Positions 10,363 to 22,346 of a stretch of 64,000 nt of DNA are shown here, piece after piece; within the stretch, counting starts at the first letter, position 1, and each line of letters opens with the position of its first letter. Under the pieces are notes generated by a model that saw only the letters and a list, made by a program, of their open reading frames with translations, ran no database searches and was not told where the DNA came from. The position numbers and the translations under genes are program-made. The stretch comes from Siphonodentalium dalli (taxonomy: Eukaryota; Mollusca; Scaphopoda; Gadilida; Siphonodentaliidae). The stretch covers positions 191,321,794 to 191,385,793 of the forward strand of contig CP136064.1 in the NCBI GenBank assembly GCA_032622095.1. The letters are read 5' to 3'.

Positions 10363-12107
10363 AGTTGTCCCATACAACATTGAACTTATATTGGTTTTTA
10401 GTAAACTACCATGTCAGAGCCAAACATTCTTGTCACTGAACCTTTGAGATTCTTGTTCACAATTTTTCACACAGATCTTTTGGAAAGGCTCATTCACTTT
10501 GAATTTTGGACTCAAAACAAGGGGAAAATATGATATTGGTCATCATGGATGAATCAAATGTTACTTATAAGAGACTCAGAAAATTCTCAAGAAGAAACAG
10601 ATTAATGCATTAGTTACTGTATGCTTGAGATTTCAGGAAATGCTTCCATATTACTATATTAAGTTACCTGACATGATAGGACACTTTGCATGATTATAGA
10701 GCACTATAAATTATAGAGTATTACAGCTAGCAAATGATAGGAAGATCTTTCAGCTAGAAGAGCTGGACAATGAACAGAAAATATCCTGAAAGATTCAGCC
10801 AAGCTCACAAAAAGTTTATACACCTTTACTGTTAGTTAATAAATCTATACTGAACTCAGCTTAAATAAAAACAAATTATGAAAACTGACTTGGTTGCTGT
10901 AGTATATATTTAAAATTTAATATAACTTATCTGTTTATTTATTGTTTATTGTGCTGACTTAGTTTCTGTTGTATCATTTTATTTAAAATATAAAATAATT
11001 GATAAGTTTATTTATTGTTTTATAACATTGTACTTGTATACATTTATTTTGTCAAATATAAGGAAAATAATTGCCTTCAAAAGAGTTGCTTTTGAAGGAT
11101 TTCTTTCTTATTTGAATTGTGTACTATTATAAATTACAAAAGAAAATTCGTCCATTTAAAAGATGGCAGCTACATGTGTCAACAGTTGCATGATGCTTGA
11201 ATGTGATATTTTCCTGTGATAATTATTTTAAGAAATAAGATATATGTCTATATACATTGTATATTTCTATATATATATTGCCGTTTTCTGTCTTGAATTT
11301 AATATATCAATAAATAACTTTATCATCTTCACAACAACAATGGAGATTTTCTGCTGGATATTGTTCAAGTCCATTATTGTGGCTTCTATTTCATTCCCGA
11401 CCACTGCCAACCTCCTTTGGAAATGAAGGACAATCTAATGATGAAATCCAAATGTCCTACTGCTTGTTGTTTGAATTTTCATATGCCCATTTTAAAAACA
11501 GGATGTATTATGTTTCTGATTCACCCATATGTCAAGCCGTCCATTTCTATTTTGTTTCTGGATGATAACTAAATGGAATGAAATTTGGTATATAGGTTCA
11601 GTACCATAAAATGTAGGTCAAATTTGGGCTCAATTTTAGTATGCGGATGATAAATTAAGTTATTAACTGAATGGAATGGAATTGTGTATGCAGGTTTACA
11701 ACCATAAAGTACAGGCCAAGTTCGCTCTTCGGTTTCGTCTGCCCATTTTTACCAGAGTTTCAGACCTTTTTCAATTTTCTTGGTTGCCTGTTGATTACTG
11801 CCATTAGGATTGGTTTATCACCACCAAATTTGGCATGTGACTGAATTGGCTCAAAATACAAGCTGTGCTTCGACCTGCGAGTTGTCCAATGATTCCAATC
11901 AGAATTATATATGACCCCCTTTTCACTAAGATTTATAATTTTATTGATTTTCGGATCATGGAATATATCTTTCTCAAATGAAATTTGAAACAAACTAACG
12001 GGCATATTATGTCAACATGACAATGCTCTCGTTTCTCTTTGTTTATCAGATATCAGCTGTCCAGTTGGTTCCTCCTTTATTATGGTGATAGATCTCCATA
12101 CGACAAG
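10363..12107. other. No gene; weak ~95-bp repeats in the right half
   Basis: Very AT-rich, no convincing frame. Near 11,570-11,760 two diverged ~95-bp units share 'aatggaatg(g/a)aatt', 'ggtt(t/c)a..accataaa' and 'caa(a/g)tt(t/c)g'. Nothing else supported. Confidence 0.45.
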
Positions 12108-12725
12108 ATAGGACTTGGGGGGGGGGGAAAGAAACTTATGATCATATAATAAATATGATTATCGACTCATCAATATGGCTCTTCATAGTCATATATTGAC
12201 AACATTTTCGTCGTGAAATATGAGTCAATATAAACAATGTTTACATATAATTTTTGTATGAGCAATATTGTGGTCCTGTTAATATTCAATCCTATTATTT
12301 TTTAAGATAAAACCCTAGAACTTGTGAACTAAATTGTATTTTTTTTATTCATGTGATTTCACTGGACGTTCCAATTGCCTTATGATATAATTTCTTCATT
12401 CCAAGTATTATTGATAGTGATATTTCAGCATTTATATTTCATTTTTTGAAAATGGTGGCCATCAAAGTCAAATTTGTTTCCTATTGTTATATATAATATC
12501 TATATCTGTGATATTGATGATAATTTTTTAAAAGTCAGTTGCTGTTGTATTTTTCTCTATATTTTCTAGCAAGCTCCTTATTATACCCCTCCGTAACGAA
12601 GCTTGTCTGTCCGTCCATGGAAGCAACTTTGTTCGAGCTTGAATTCCAACATTTTCCGTTTATTGTTTTGAAAATTGGCACAGATATTTACTACCATGGG
12701 AACTTCTGCACTTTCGATTATCTCC
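12108..12725 (+). repeat. Long direct repeat E, copy 2
   Basis: Same order as 8,281-8,888, with an expanded G run at 12,117-12,127. It includes one unit of the following array ('cgagcttgaattccaacatt') and then ends. Confidence 0.85.
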
Positions 12726-13447
12726 ATATGAAAAGCTTGTCCATATAGATCAGCATGGTTCAGGTTCCATCCAAACCAGTTTTTAGAGCAGTTTTTTCAC
12801 ACCACTGTCACCACATATCAAAAATCCTCCACGAGTTCTGTTGGCAAGATATGAAAACTGACCTCGTTTCTGGCGGTACCCATGTGAGTTTTCCGTGGAT
12901 TCTGTTTAGGGATATAGGGGTAAAAAAACGCACCGAAATGATGTATGCTTGGGAATATTGGGCCATGTCATATATTGAAATGATTTAAGTTTAATTTCTA
13001 GTTGCATCGCAATTGGGCATGAAGCTGACATCATTTAGCTTTAGAGGTCACAGGGGTCAAAAGGTCGCAGAGTGCAAAACATTTGATAGTATGGTTGTGG
13101 TACGCGAAAAGATGGGTCAACCCGGAAGAAATTGGAAGAAAGAGATTTTGATGTCAAAAGACGCAGGATAGTCTTCAATATAAAATATCTAAAATCCACT
13201 TTGGGGAAATTTTGTTATCCAATATTGTGTCCAACATGGTTGTCTATACGATATATTTTGGCATAGGAATTACACAGTTATGCCAGTTTGTGTGAAAATT
13301 GAGTATGGGAGTGAATAGAGTGATACGGACAGAAAATATTACAATTGCGGCCATGAAATGGCTGCAACTCTAGGCTATGCCACGACGAAAGCAACATATT
13401 GTATAAACCGCTAGGAGTGACAATACCTGTTGGTAATATACAAGTCT
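12726..13447. other. No feature seen
   Basis: Non-coding by appearance; one 77-codon frame (12,755-12,988) has no motif I recognise. Confidence 0.4.
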
Positions 13448-13833
13448 CTTGTTAAAGATGCATAATCCGAATTAACACTCCCAAAATACTATTTCTTAGG
13501 CTTCGAGTGGTAAAAAATATTTGATTTGAGTCGAGGCACCCACCCATCAAATCTCAAAATGATCAGACATCGATTTTTGAAATGTGTTATTTCTCGAGAT
13601 GGTTAATTTATTTACAGCCTGGTAAAGACTGATCAAACCGACTGTCTCGGACCAAATTTAGGATAAAGATGAATAACTGTAAAATCAGGTGGCATTGGAT
13701 CTCATAAATTTGACAATCCGGCCAGATTTCGTTGAACAAAATGTTGATAAATAACACGTTTTGGGCAATTTCATTCTACAGTTGACTGGTTAGCATTATT
13801 TTTGGGCAACTAATCAATTCTGATTCTGATAAA
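13448..13833 (-). mobile_element. Element G, truncated copy joined to MULE remnant
   Basis: It begins 'gttaaagatgcataatccga', one end of the element seen complete at 25,150-25,620, and follows it in reverse complement as far as 'gattctgata'. There the match stops and the MULE coding remnant begins. This may be the subterminal region of the MULE itself. Confidence 0.7.
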
Positions 13834-13844
13834 ACAATTAATTA

Positions 13845-14614
13845 AGGGCACATACGTGCGGATGTTTTCTGCCATTGACCGTGCTTGTCGCGAAAGAAAT
13901 CTTCGTATACATGTTGATGCCTTCCGATGTGACTACGAGAAAGCTGCAATGTTGGCAGCAATGTATGTTTTCGATGGCATACTGATAGAAGGATGTTATT
14001 TCCACTTCAATAAAAGTATTTGGCGGAATATTCAGCGGGTGACTGAGTTGCATCCGCGCTACGTCGACGACGCCGAGTTCGCGACCAAAATGAGAATGTT
14101 CGGCGCCCTGGCATGTGTTCCCCCCGAGGCTGTTCAAACCGCATTTGACGAGCTGAAGAATGCGTTCGATGATGAAATAGAGAATGCTGAAGAAGTAGCG
14201 GACTTTATAGACTACTTCCAACACACTTAGTATCTTGGTGTCTATATCAAGCCAAACAGAAACCCGTTCATGGGTCCTTACACCTGACGTTTGAAAAGAA
14301 AGATCCTATGTTTCCACATATCATATATGGAATGTATACGAGCGGGCAGCCAGTCACGAACCAAGAACAACAAACCATCTAATGATCTTGAAGTGTGGCA
14401 TCGTCGCGTCAGACAGATAATCGGGGAAACCTGAAACCCCACCCGAACATATATACGAATTTCTGGTGAATCTCAAAGGAGCAGTAGCTCACACTGAAGG
14501 CCTTATTCAACAGCTCTTGGGCGGCACTTCTCTTTCCAGACGGAGCAAGAAAAGCAGGACACGAGATAAAAATATCGCCAAAGTGATGTCGGGATACTAC
14601 GTAAGAGACACATT
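13845..14614 (+). pseudogene. MULE (Mutator-like) transposase, decayed 5' part
   Basis: The frame from 13,845 encodes the core of a Mutator-like transposase: 'DAFRCDYEKAAM' (the D..E.A pattern around a catalytic acid), then 'GCYFHFNKSIWRNIQ' (the GC.FH..q..wr signature), then an 'ALACVPPEAV..AFDEL' helix. A TAG stop interrupts it at 14,228-14,230. Later segments in shifted frames keep family features: 'KNNKPSNDLEVWHRR' (family form TNN..EgwHrr) near 14,365-14,410 and 'HPNIYEFLVNLKGAV' near 14,440. The DNA-binding N-terminus is absent. The gene is dead: stops, two or more frameshifts and truncation. Its last codons are duplicated across a large insertion, with the 3' end at 20,290-20,343. Confidence 0.88.
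14598..14614 (+). other. 17-bp target-site duplication, left copy
   Basis: TACGTAAGAGACACATT abuts the left end of the foldback element and is repeated exactly and in the same orientation at 20,290-20,306. Both copies read YVRDT within the MULE frame. Confidence 0.85.
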
Positions 14615-14639
14615 ATAGTTAGGGAGCCCGCATATGTTC

Positions 14640-15090
14640 TATTTACACTTTTGCGTACAAAAGGTTTGACCCCCTAAAGTTGTTACTAATAATGGAACAT
14701 TCTGAAAAAACGATTTCTTAAGTTGCGCATTCCTGGGGTTTAGGGGCCGCTGAACCCCAAAAGGTGCCAAAAATCACTTCTATTTACACTTCCGCGTACA
14801 TCGATGAATTTTGGTTTGATGATACTCCTAAGTGTACTGATTAAGAAAACACAACTTAAGAAAGGGATTTTCCTGGGGTTTTCAGATAAGAAAGGGGGTC
14901 CCATGCTGAACCCCAAAACGTGATTTTTCACTTTTTTTTTACACTTTCGCGTACATCCATAATTTTTGGTCTCAAAGTACTTTGATATATACTAATTATA
15001 AAAACACAACTTAAGAAGCAACTTTTCCTGGGGTTTTAAGATAAGAAGGGGGTCATCGGATCACCACTCAAAACGTAAAAAATCACTTTT
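14640..15090. repeat. Left-arm subterminal ~150-bp tandem units
   Basis: About three imperfect units, each with 'tttacact(t/c)(t/c)cgcgtaca', 'acaacttaagaa', 'ttcctggggttt' and 'gaaccccaaaa'. Mirrored at 19,810-20,270. Confidence 0.8.
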
Positions 15091-16084
15091 ATTTACATGA
15101 TTGCATTCGCCCAACGTGTGTGTATGTGCGCACACACCTGGAACGTTGCACTATTACAACCAATACATCCCTAAATCGATACGATCAACTTAAGAAATAT
15201 ATATTCATGTCGTTTTCTGTCATATTTCAACAAGAAATGAAAAGAACATTGTAATGTAAGTGAGGCATATCATTACCTATGAATATTCCAAATATCTGGA
15301 ACCATAAATCTTACCTTGGCTCAAAATGGCTGCGAAAATGGCCGCCAAAATATGGAAAATGGTAAATATTGCCCCAGGGTGTCCTGCAATCGCTTACAAG
15401 TTGTGGTTGATGTACACAATTGGCTAATCTGTTTTCTATACATTGCATACTAACATGTCTGATGCAAAATGAATCATTTTTACTATTGTCACCACTGACA
15501 TCACCAGAAATATTGGAATTTTCTCTCACAAACTTGACATAAATATCGGCAAAAATTCACTTTTCAGGGTTTGACCATTTGGTCAAGTAAAATGTAACTA
15601 TCTTTGGATTGAAAGGTGTTTATTGTTTTGGTCTATCTTAAATGTGTCACACTACGGTGTTTGTAGACTAAATTGCTCAAGGTGGCTTCCAAAATGGCAA
15701 CCAAATTTGTAAAAAGTTAAAAGTTAACATATCCCGAACATTATTCTCTGCGTTATCCGAAAAAGGTGGCAAATTGTGACTCACTTGGTTATTGTACGTG
15801 TTAGTTACAATGTAATTAACTGCCAACTACGTTCTATTATGTTTGTCCCAGTTCTGTATGGGGCATGACAAATTCATATTAAAGTTGCAGTATGGAATTT
15901 TGCGGAGAACCTCTTTTGTGATTCTGGCCATATTATTGAAAGGAAATGGACAGAACTTTGAGACGGAACTGAGCTGAACCATGATATGTGGGTATTCTGG
16001 CCCATTATGATAAAAATTTATCAACTGGATACAGGGTGGAAGCCAAGATGGCAGCCAGGGAGTTACTCTATGATCATAGATGAG

Positions 16085-16695
16085 GATAATAGGTAATAGA
16101 TAATACAGGGAGTTATTGTATGGTCATGAATTATGTGTGGGTATATAGGGAGTGCCCTGTTGGTAACGGTGGGACGTATATTTATATATGTTGTGGATGT
16201 GTTATCATTGGTGGTGTATGGGGAGTATATTTATTATCATGGATGGCGTGTATGAGTATGGCAAGTATGGAACTTGTGAGTGGTCGTATGTGCGGATATT
16301 GGTATATCTGGAAGGGCTCACCATTGGTGATGTGCATATGTATACCTGGTTTGACTCTATGGTCATGGGTATGGCGAATAGGTATACATGTAGTGACTGT
16401 ATGGTCCATGGTGAGGTGAATATGTATACAATGAGTGACTGTATTATCGTGAATGTAGTGAATATGTATACATAGAGTGACTATATGGTCATGTGTCGGG
16501 TGTAGGTGTATACCTGGTGTTCCTGCATGGTGACTCGTGGCTGTATCGTCATTTGTGGTATAAGCTGTATAAGTATGATCAGGTGTACTAGTACATGTAC
16601 GTGTATAAAGTGGGTGACTATGTTGTCATTTGTGTGGTGTTTATGTACATATGGAGTGACTGGGGTAATGGGTGCGTTGTACATGTGTACCTTGT
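16085..16695 (-). repeat. Left minisatellite, ~40-bp units
   Basis: Diverged units such as 'gtgactgtatggtcatg' and 'gtatacat' recur about every 40 bp. They are the reverse complement of the right-hand array. Several long frames on both strands are by-products of the periodicity. Confidence 0.85.
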
Positions 16696-16776
16696 GTGGC
16701 TATCGCTTTCCACAATAACTCAAGGATATGTTAATCAATAGAGAGGTCATGTCATATCGTGGAAAGCGATAGCCAC
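16696..16776. repeat. Central hairpin of the foldback element
   Basis: GTGGCTATCGCTTTCCAC (16,696-16,713) pairs perfectly with GTGGAAAGCGATAGCCAC (16,759-16,776) around a 45-base spacer. Minisatellite strand flips exactly here, so this is the symmetry centre. Confidence 0.92.
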
Positions 16777-18420
16777 CCATTATCACACAGTCATTACATA
16801 TATACATAAACACCACAGACATAACCATATAGTGACCCACTGTATACATGTACACCTGACCCATGACCATACAGCCACGCGTCACAATGCAGGCACACCG
16901 GGTATACTCCTAAACATGACCCATAACCATATAGTCACTCCTTGTATACCCATTCATCTCACCATTTGCCATAAGGTCATCCCCTGTTACATATTCTCCA
17001 AACGCATGGTCAAATAGTCAATCAATATATACATCAACACCACAACAATGACCATAAAGTCACTCCGGTATACATATGCACATCACCAATGGCCATATAG
17101 CCACTCGCTTCATACACATACCCTCACCCATGTTACCTGGTATACTCCTTCACCTGACCTATGGCCATATAGTCACCCCGTGTGTACCTATACAAAACAT
17201 TCATACACGATCATGGTCAATCCTTGTATACATATTCACCTCAACATTGGCCATGTCAATCCCTGGATCCCTATTTGTCACACCATAGCCGAATAGCCAC
17301 TCAATATATACTAATACTCCCAGCCATGTCAGTATAGTCACTCCATGTATGCATATGCACCTCACCCATGGCCATATAGCCACTCGCTATATACACATAT
17401 CCCTCGCCCATGACAATAAAGCAACACGTGTGTGTACTGGTATAACCTACACATGACGATACCGACACGAGTCGCCAAACAGGAACACCAGGTACATGTA
17501 TACTCATACGCCTGTCACCCCCTGTATAGATGTTCATTACATTTGTGCTCATACAGTCACTACTTGTATACCTACATGTACTCATATTACCATTAACCAT
17601 ACAGTCACTACCTGTATACCTATTCGACACACATAGTCATATAACCACTCGATACACATATGCAGCCCACCCTAGACCATAGGTATACATATAAACCTCA
17701 CTAATGGCCACTCAGCCCTTCCAAATATACAAAAAAACGCGCATACGACCACTCAAACAATCCATACTTACATATACACCTCACACATGACAATTCAGCA
17801 ATTCACTGTATAATCATACACGCCATCCGTGATAATACAGCTAAGCCCTATACACCCACCAATGATAATACATCCACGAGATATATAAATATACATCCCA
17901 CCATTACCACACGGACACTCCCTATATAACCACACCCTCGATAATGTCCACCCAGCTTACTCCAGGTATTCATATTCAATCTTGACCGTACAGTTGTTCC
18001 ATGTATGCCTGTACACATTACCCTGTAACCATAAAATCACTCCATATTTATCCACACACCCCACCCATGATCATACTGACAACACATGCACATACCTCCC
18101 AGGACCTTACAGTCACTCCATATATACATAATCAACACATAGATGACCATGTAGCTATATCCATACACCACACCAATGACCATACAGGCACACGTGGTGC
18201 ACCCGTACTGGATATACACAATCATACACCATACAGTCACTCCATGCATACCGATTCACCTCACATTTGACCATGATCTCTCCCTGTATACATAGATGCA
18301 TCTTACCATGGACAACCCACTCATAACCATATAGTCACTCATTGTATACCTACTCACATCAGTCATGACATACAAAAACTCCCTGTATGCCTATTCACCT
18401 CACATATGATCACAGAGTAA
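16777..18420 (+). repeat. Right minisatellite, ~40-bp units
   Basis: Diverged units of the form 'ccatatagtcactcc..gtatac..(t/c)tcacctcac' repeat about 40 times over 1.64 kb, nearly three times the length of the left array. Non-coding. Confidence 0.88.
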
Positions 18421-19245
18421 CTCCCTGGCTACGATCTTGGCATCCACACTGTATCCTGTTGACATTTGTTTATCATAATGGACCAGAATAGCCAAGATTA
18501 TGGTCCATCTCAGTTCTGTCTCAAAGTTCTGCCCATTTCCTTTCAATAAATATGGCCAAAATCACAAAAGAGGTTCTCGGCAAAATTACATACATTAAAA
18601 TGAATTTGTCATGCCCCACACGGAACTGGGACAACTGGGAATAGAACATGTAGTTGTCAGTTAATTAACTAACACGTATAATAACCAAGTGAGTCACAAT
18701 TTGCTACCTTTTCGGACAATGCAGAGAATGTTCGTGATAAAACAATTAGCATTTTACAAATTTGGTTGCCATTTTGGAAGCCATCTTGAGCAATTTGGTC
18801 TATAAACACCGTAGTGTGACACATTTAAAATAGACCAAAAAAATAAACTCCTTTCAATCCAAAGATAGTTATATTTTACCTGAAAAAATAGTCCAAACCT
18901 GAAAAGTTAATTTTTGCCAATATTTATGTCAAGTTTGTGAGAGAAAAGTCCAATATTTTTGACGATGTCAGTGGTGAAAATAGTAACAATTAACCATGGT
19001 GCATCAGACATGTTAGTATTCAATGTATAGAATGCAGAATAGCCAATTTTATACATCAACACAACTTGTAAGCGATTGCAGGACACGCTGGTGTAATATT
19101 TACCATTTTCCATATTTTGGCGGCCATATTGGCAGCCATTTTGGGCCAAAGTAAGAATTTTGGTTCCAGTGATTTGGAATATTCATAGGTAATGATAGGC
19201 CTCACTTACATTACAAAGTTCTGTTAATTTCTTGTTGAAATATGA

Positions 19246-19685
19246 CTAGAATCCCAATTGTGATTCTTTGTGAAATTTTATACCGCATTCTGTACAATCG
19301 AATTTTTAAGGGATTGGAAGGGGTTAGGACCCCAATAATTGCATATTTAATTGCTCCAATGATCAGTTAATATACAGAACACAAAAAAAGTTGCATTACT
19401 CAACCAGTTCCAAACAGCATGAATTGATCTAGAAGATATTTGTGAAAAAATGTCATATTTTCAACTTCCGGTGGCCATTTTGTCGGCCATCGTTGATGGT
19501 GAGTTTCAATTTTGGCCCAAAAAAGTGTCATTATGTCTTAGCTTCACGAAAATATTTACATTTGTGTACATTTTACCAGATTTTCCCGCTATAATTTCAT
19601 AAAACTGGCTCACTTATAGTTCTAGAAAATGGATCGGTTGTGGGGGGGGGGGGGGGGGGGGGGGGGTAACAAGTCTCGTTCTTAT
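19246..19685. repeat. 440-bp block present only in right arm
   Basis: The left arm passes directly from 'cgttttctg' to 'tcatatttcaac' near 15,219; the right arm has 440 bp between the matching points. The block holds a G run of about two dozen bases near 19,640-19,666. Either inserted here or deleted from the left arm. Confidence 0.75.
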
Positions 19686-19809
19686 CAGAAAACGACATGA
19701 ATATATATTTCTTAAGTTGATGGTATCGATTTAGGGATGTATTGGATGTAATAGTGCAACGTTCCAGGGGTGTACCCACATACACACACGTTGGACGAAT
19801 GCAATCATG

Positions 19810-20270
19810 TAAATAAAAGTGATTTTTTACGTTTTGAGGGGTGACCCGATGACCCCCTTCTTATCTTAAAACCCCAGGAAAAGTTGCTTCTTAAGTTGTG
19901 TTTTTATAATTAGTATATATCAAAGTACTTTGAGACCAAAATTATGGATGTACGCGAAAGTGTAAAAAAAAAGTGAAAAATCACGTTTTGGGGTTCAGCA
20001 TGGGACCCCCTTTCTTATCTGAAAACCCCAGGAAAATCCCTTTCTTAAGTTGTGTTTTCTTATTCAGTACACTTAGGAGTATCATCAAACCAAAATTCAT
20101 CGATGTACGCAGAAGTGTAAATAGAAGTGATTTTTGGCACTTTTTGGGGTTCAGCGGCCCCTAAACCCCAGGAATGCGCAACTTAAGAAATCGGTTTTTC
20201 AGAATATTCCATTATTGGTACCAACTATAGGGGGTCAAAGCTTTTGTACGCAAAAGTGTAAATGGAACAT
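19810..20270. repeat. Right-arm subterminal ~150-bp tandem units
   Basis: Reverse complement of 14,640-15,090: 'aaaccccaggaaaa', 'ttcttaagttgtg', 'tgtacgcgaaagtgtaaa'. A frame here (20,134-20,343) runs out of the element into the MULE tail by chance. Confidence 0.8.
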
Positions 20271-20289
20271 ATGCGGGCTCCCCAACTAT

Positions 20290-20343
20290 TACGTAAGAGA
20301 CACATTATCATACCTCCGTGGCATCGCCTATATACACCATTAA
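20290..20343 (+). pseudogene. MULE transposase, displaced 3' end
   Basis: The first 17 bases repeat the left target site. The frame continues YVRDTLSYLRGIAYIHH then TAA at 20,341-20,343. 'YLRGIA' is the C-terminal pattern typical of this transposase type, so this is the end of the gene begun at 13,845, cut off by the foldback insertion. Confidence 0.85.
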
Positions 20344-21838
20344 GTGTGTGTGAAGTTCACAAGTGATTGGTTGTTGTACATAAACTGTTGTGAGTTCCAA
20401 ACTGCTAATACATGTCAATTTGTTTTCATTGTTATACATGTACTTATCGGTGATTAAATATTCAAATGATTCTTCAATAATATTGTGTTGTATATACTAA
20501 ACACCGGACCCGTATGGATCCGTATTGAGAGAATCATGAGACCTTGAGGAGTTGGTGGAAAGTTTAACAGAGAGGGTAAAATTGTACACTCTAAATAAAG
20601 TTCGAACCGCCTAACGACCAAACTATAGGGCATGCAAGAGCACAGCATTGCCGTTTCCCCCCATATATATCCACAAACACATATATTCAAATCAACCCAC
20701 GAACATCAGACAATTTCATTTCACGCACTTTCACACAGCCAATCACGCGCTCGCTTCCTAACCTCTCAAGAGATTGTGGGTTGAAGTCGAAGAGCATGCT
20801 GTAAAGTGGCCGGAAACTGGCACTTAGAGATGTCGTATAAGGCAGTTAGATACCTATAAGCTCGCGACAAAATAGATAAACAGCTTGCTCTATATATCCT
20901 TCGGTTTAACCAAATACCGGTATGATGTTCCGGGTGCCTTAATAGCCAGGTTTAGCCACATGCACATACACTTGTAACCTGTGTTACTATGACATTAATT
21001 GCTATTGAGATGTGCTTGGTGTGAACAGTCACATGATTTAACAGAGCCAAACATGTATAAAGTGCATCAAAATAGTGCTCACTTCATGTACCTGCATGCA
21101 AGGGTAACGTGGTGCTTTTACGTGCATGGATGCGCGAACATGTACAGTAAGTCGCCGATATATATATACATGTATAATGACAAACCGGGATGGAACGGCT
21201 TTAAAAAAAACAATTCGCCCTCTGTACCCACCACCCCCTAATTTTTTTTAATTTTTTTCTCCGATTCTGGGATAGGGACCCCACCCCCTTAAAACTGCTT
21301 CAAATGACTATTTTACTTAGTTGTCCTGATATTATCGAATCTATGTTCCGTATCATGATTATAGAAGTATTCCTACTTTTTATTTACCAATAAGGCTGTA
21401 AAGTTTCATAACAATTCTCCAATAAATGTGGGCTGTATGTTGAGTTGATGGATTCATGCACAATAATGTTTTTTTTTTAGCAAGCTGACCTTTTGTATTA
21501 CCCATTGTGTCATCCCTCATTATTAACTGATGATGAACTCAAACCCCCTACCAAGAGTTAAGTTCATGCCTATTACATAATAGAAGCATTCATAAAACCA
21601 ATTTTGTCGTTCGGAAAAAATTGCAGACCCCCCCCCAATCATATTTGTGGAGCCACGCGGACCCAGCATGAGTGTTCGTTGCTTCAAATCGAATCGAATG
21701 CACGTGTTTGATTCACTGAGTAAGCGTTAACAAATGATATAGAGGCATGCATTAATATAAAGTTAATTAATATAAATGTTGATCTGTGTCATACGATAAA
21801 TATTTGACAAAAGATATAGACAGAAGACAACGCGCATA
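20344..21838. other. No gene or clear repeat seen
   Basis: Mixed AT-rich sequence with only short, unrecognisable frames. It contains a few homopolymer runs (21,241-21,260; 21,633-21,640). Confidence 0.45.
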
Positions 21839-22180
21839 TTAAAGGTACCCAATCCGATCAGACGCTCTTAAATTACTATTTCTTTGGCTTCGGTGTAAAA
21901 AATATTTGATTCGAGTCGAGGAACCCACCCATCAAAGCTATTAGATATCGGTGTTTGAAATTTGCTGTTTCTATTGTTTGTGGGCCAGATCTTTTCCAGG
22001 ACCACGTGCTCAAACTGACAAATTGCGGTTGTAAGATGGATAACCCGAAAATCAAGTGGTTACTATATATCTGAATTTTCTGTGAACTCCTGCCACAGCA
22101 TAGAAATGCATTGCCTATCATATATACGTCTTCCATTGGTTAGTATAACTTCTAAATTGACTACTTTTAACTAATTAGAC
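21839..22180 (+). mobile_element. Element G, truncated copy
   Basis: Starts 'ttaaaggtacccaatccga' and follows the order of element G ('actatttctttggcttcgg', 'cgaggaacccacccatcaaa'). The far end is missing or diverged. Confidence 0.7.
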
Positions 22181-22346
22181 TAGCCATGGTATGGAAAACT
22201 CTAACTGCTATATATATAGCCCGATGTGCGGTTTACTGACGCCCGCACCGGGGTTTACTGCCCGCAGCGGGGATTATAGGATGACCAGCGTGGTTATGTC
22301 AGATAAGTTCAATCCACGACTTCGTGATATTATAGCTACCCTTATT

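Larger units (their letters stand above)
14615..20289. mobile_element. 5.7-kb giant foldback element inserted in MULE gene
   Basis: The ends are inverted: 'atagttagggagcccgcata' at the left, 'tatgcgggctccccaactat' at the right. The inverted match continues inward through ~150-bp tandem units, about 1 kb of unique non-coding arm, and a minisatellite that changes strand at a central hairpin (16,696-16,776). The left arm is 14,615-16,713 and the right arm 16,759-20,289. The right arm is longer by a 440-bp block (19,246-19,685) and a larger minisatellite. No transposase frame lies inside, so it must be moved in trans. TSD length and structure do not fit the superfamilies I know well; long-terminal-repeat MULE-type and Drosophila Foldback elements are the nearest analogues. 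Confidence 0.9.

Noticed and set aside
16120-17630. Frames of 60-110 codons on both strands with Met/His/Tyr/Val repeats
   Set aside because: They follow the ~40-bp minisatellite on both strands; the periodicity and low stop content explain them.
16120-18420. CRISPR-like regular repeats
   Set aside because: Units are diverged, spacers are not unique, the array is eukaryotic and mirrored; no cas genes.
20575-20610. Possible tRNA B-box ('ggttcgaac' on the minus strand)
   Set aside because: No matching A-box, acceptor stem or cloverleaf could be drawn around it.
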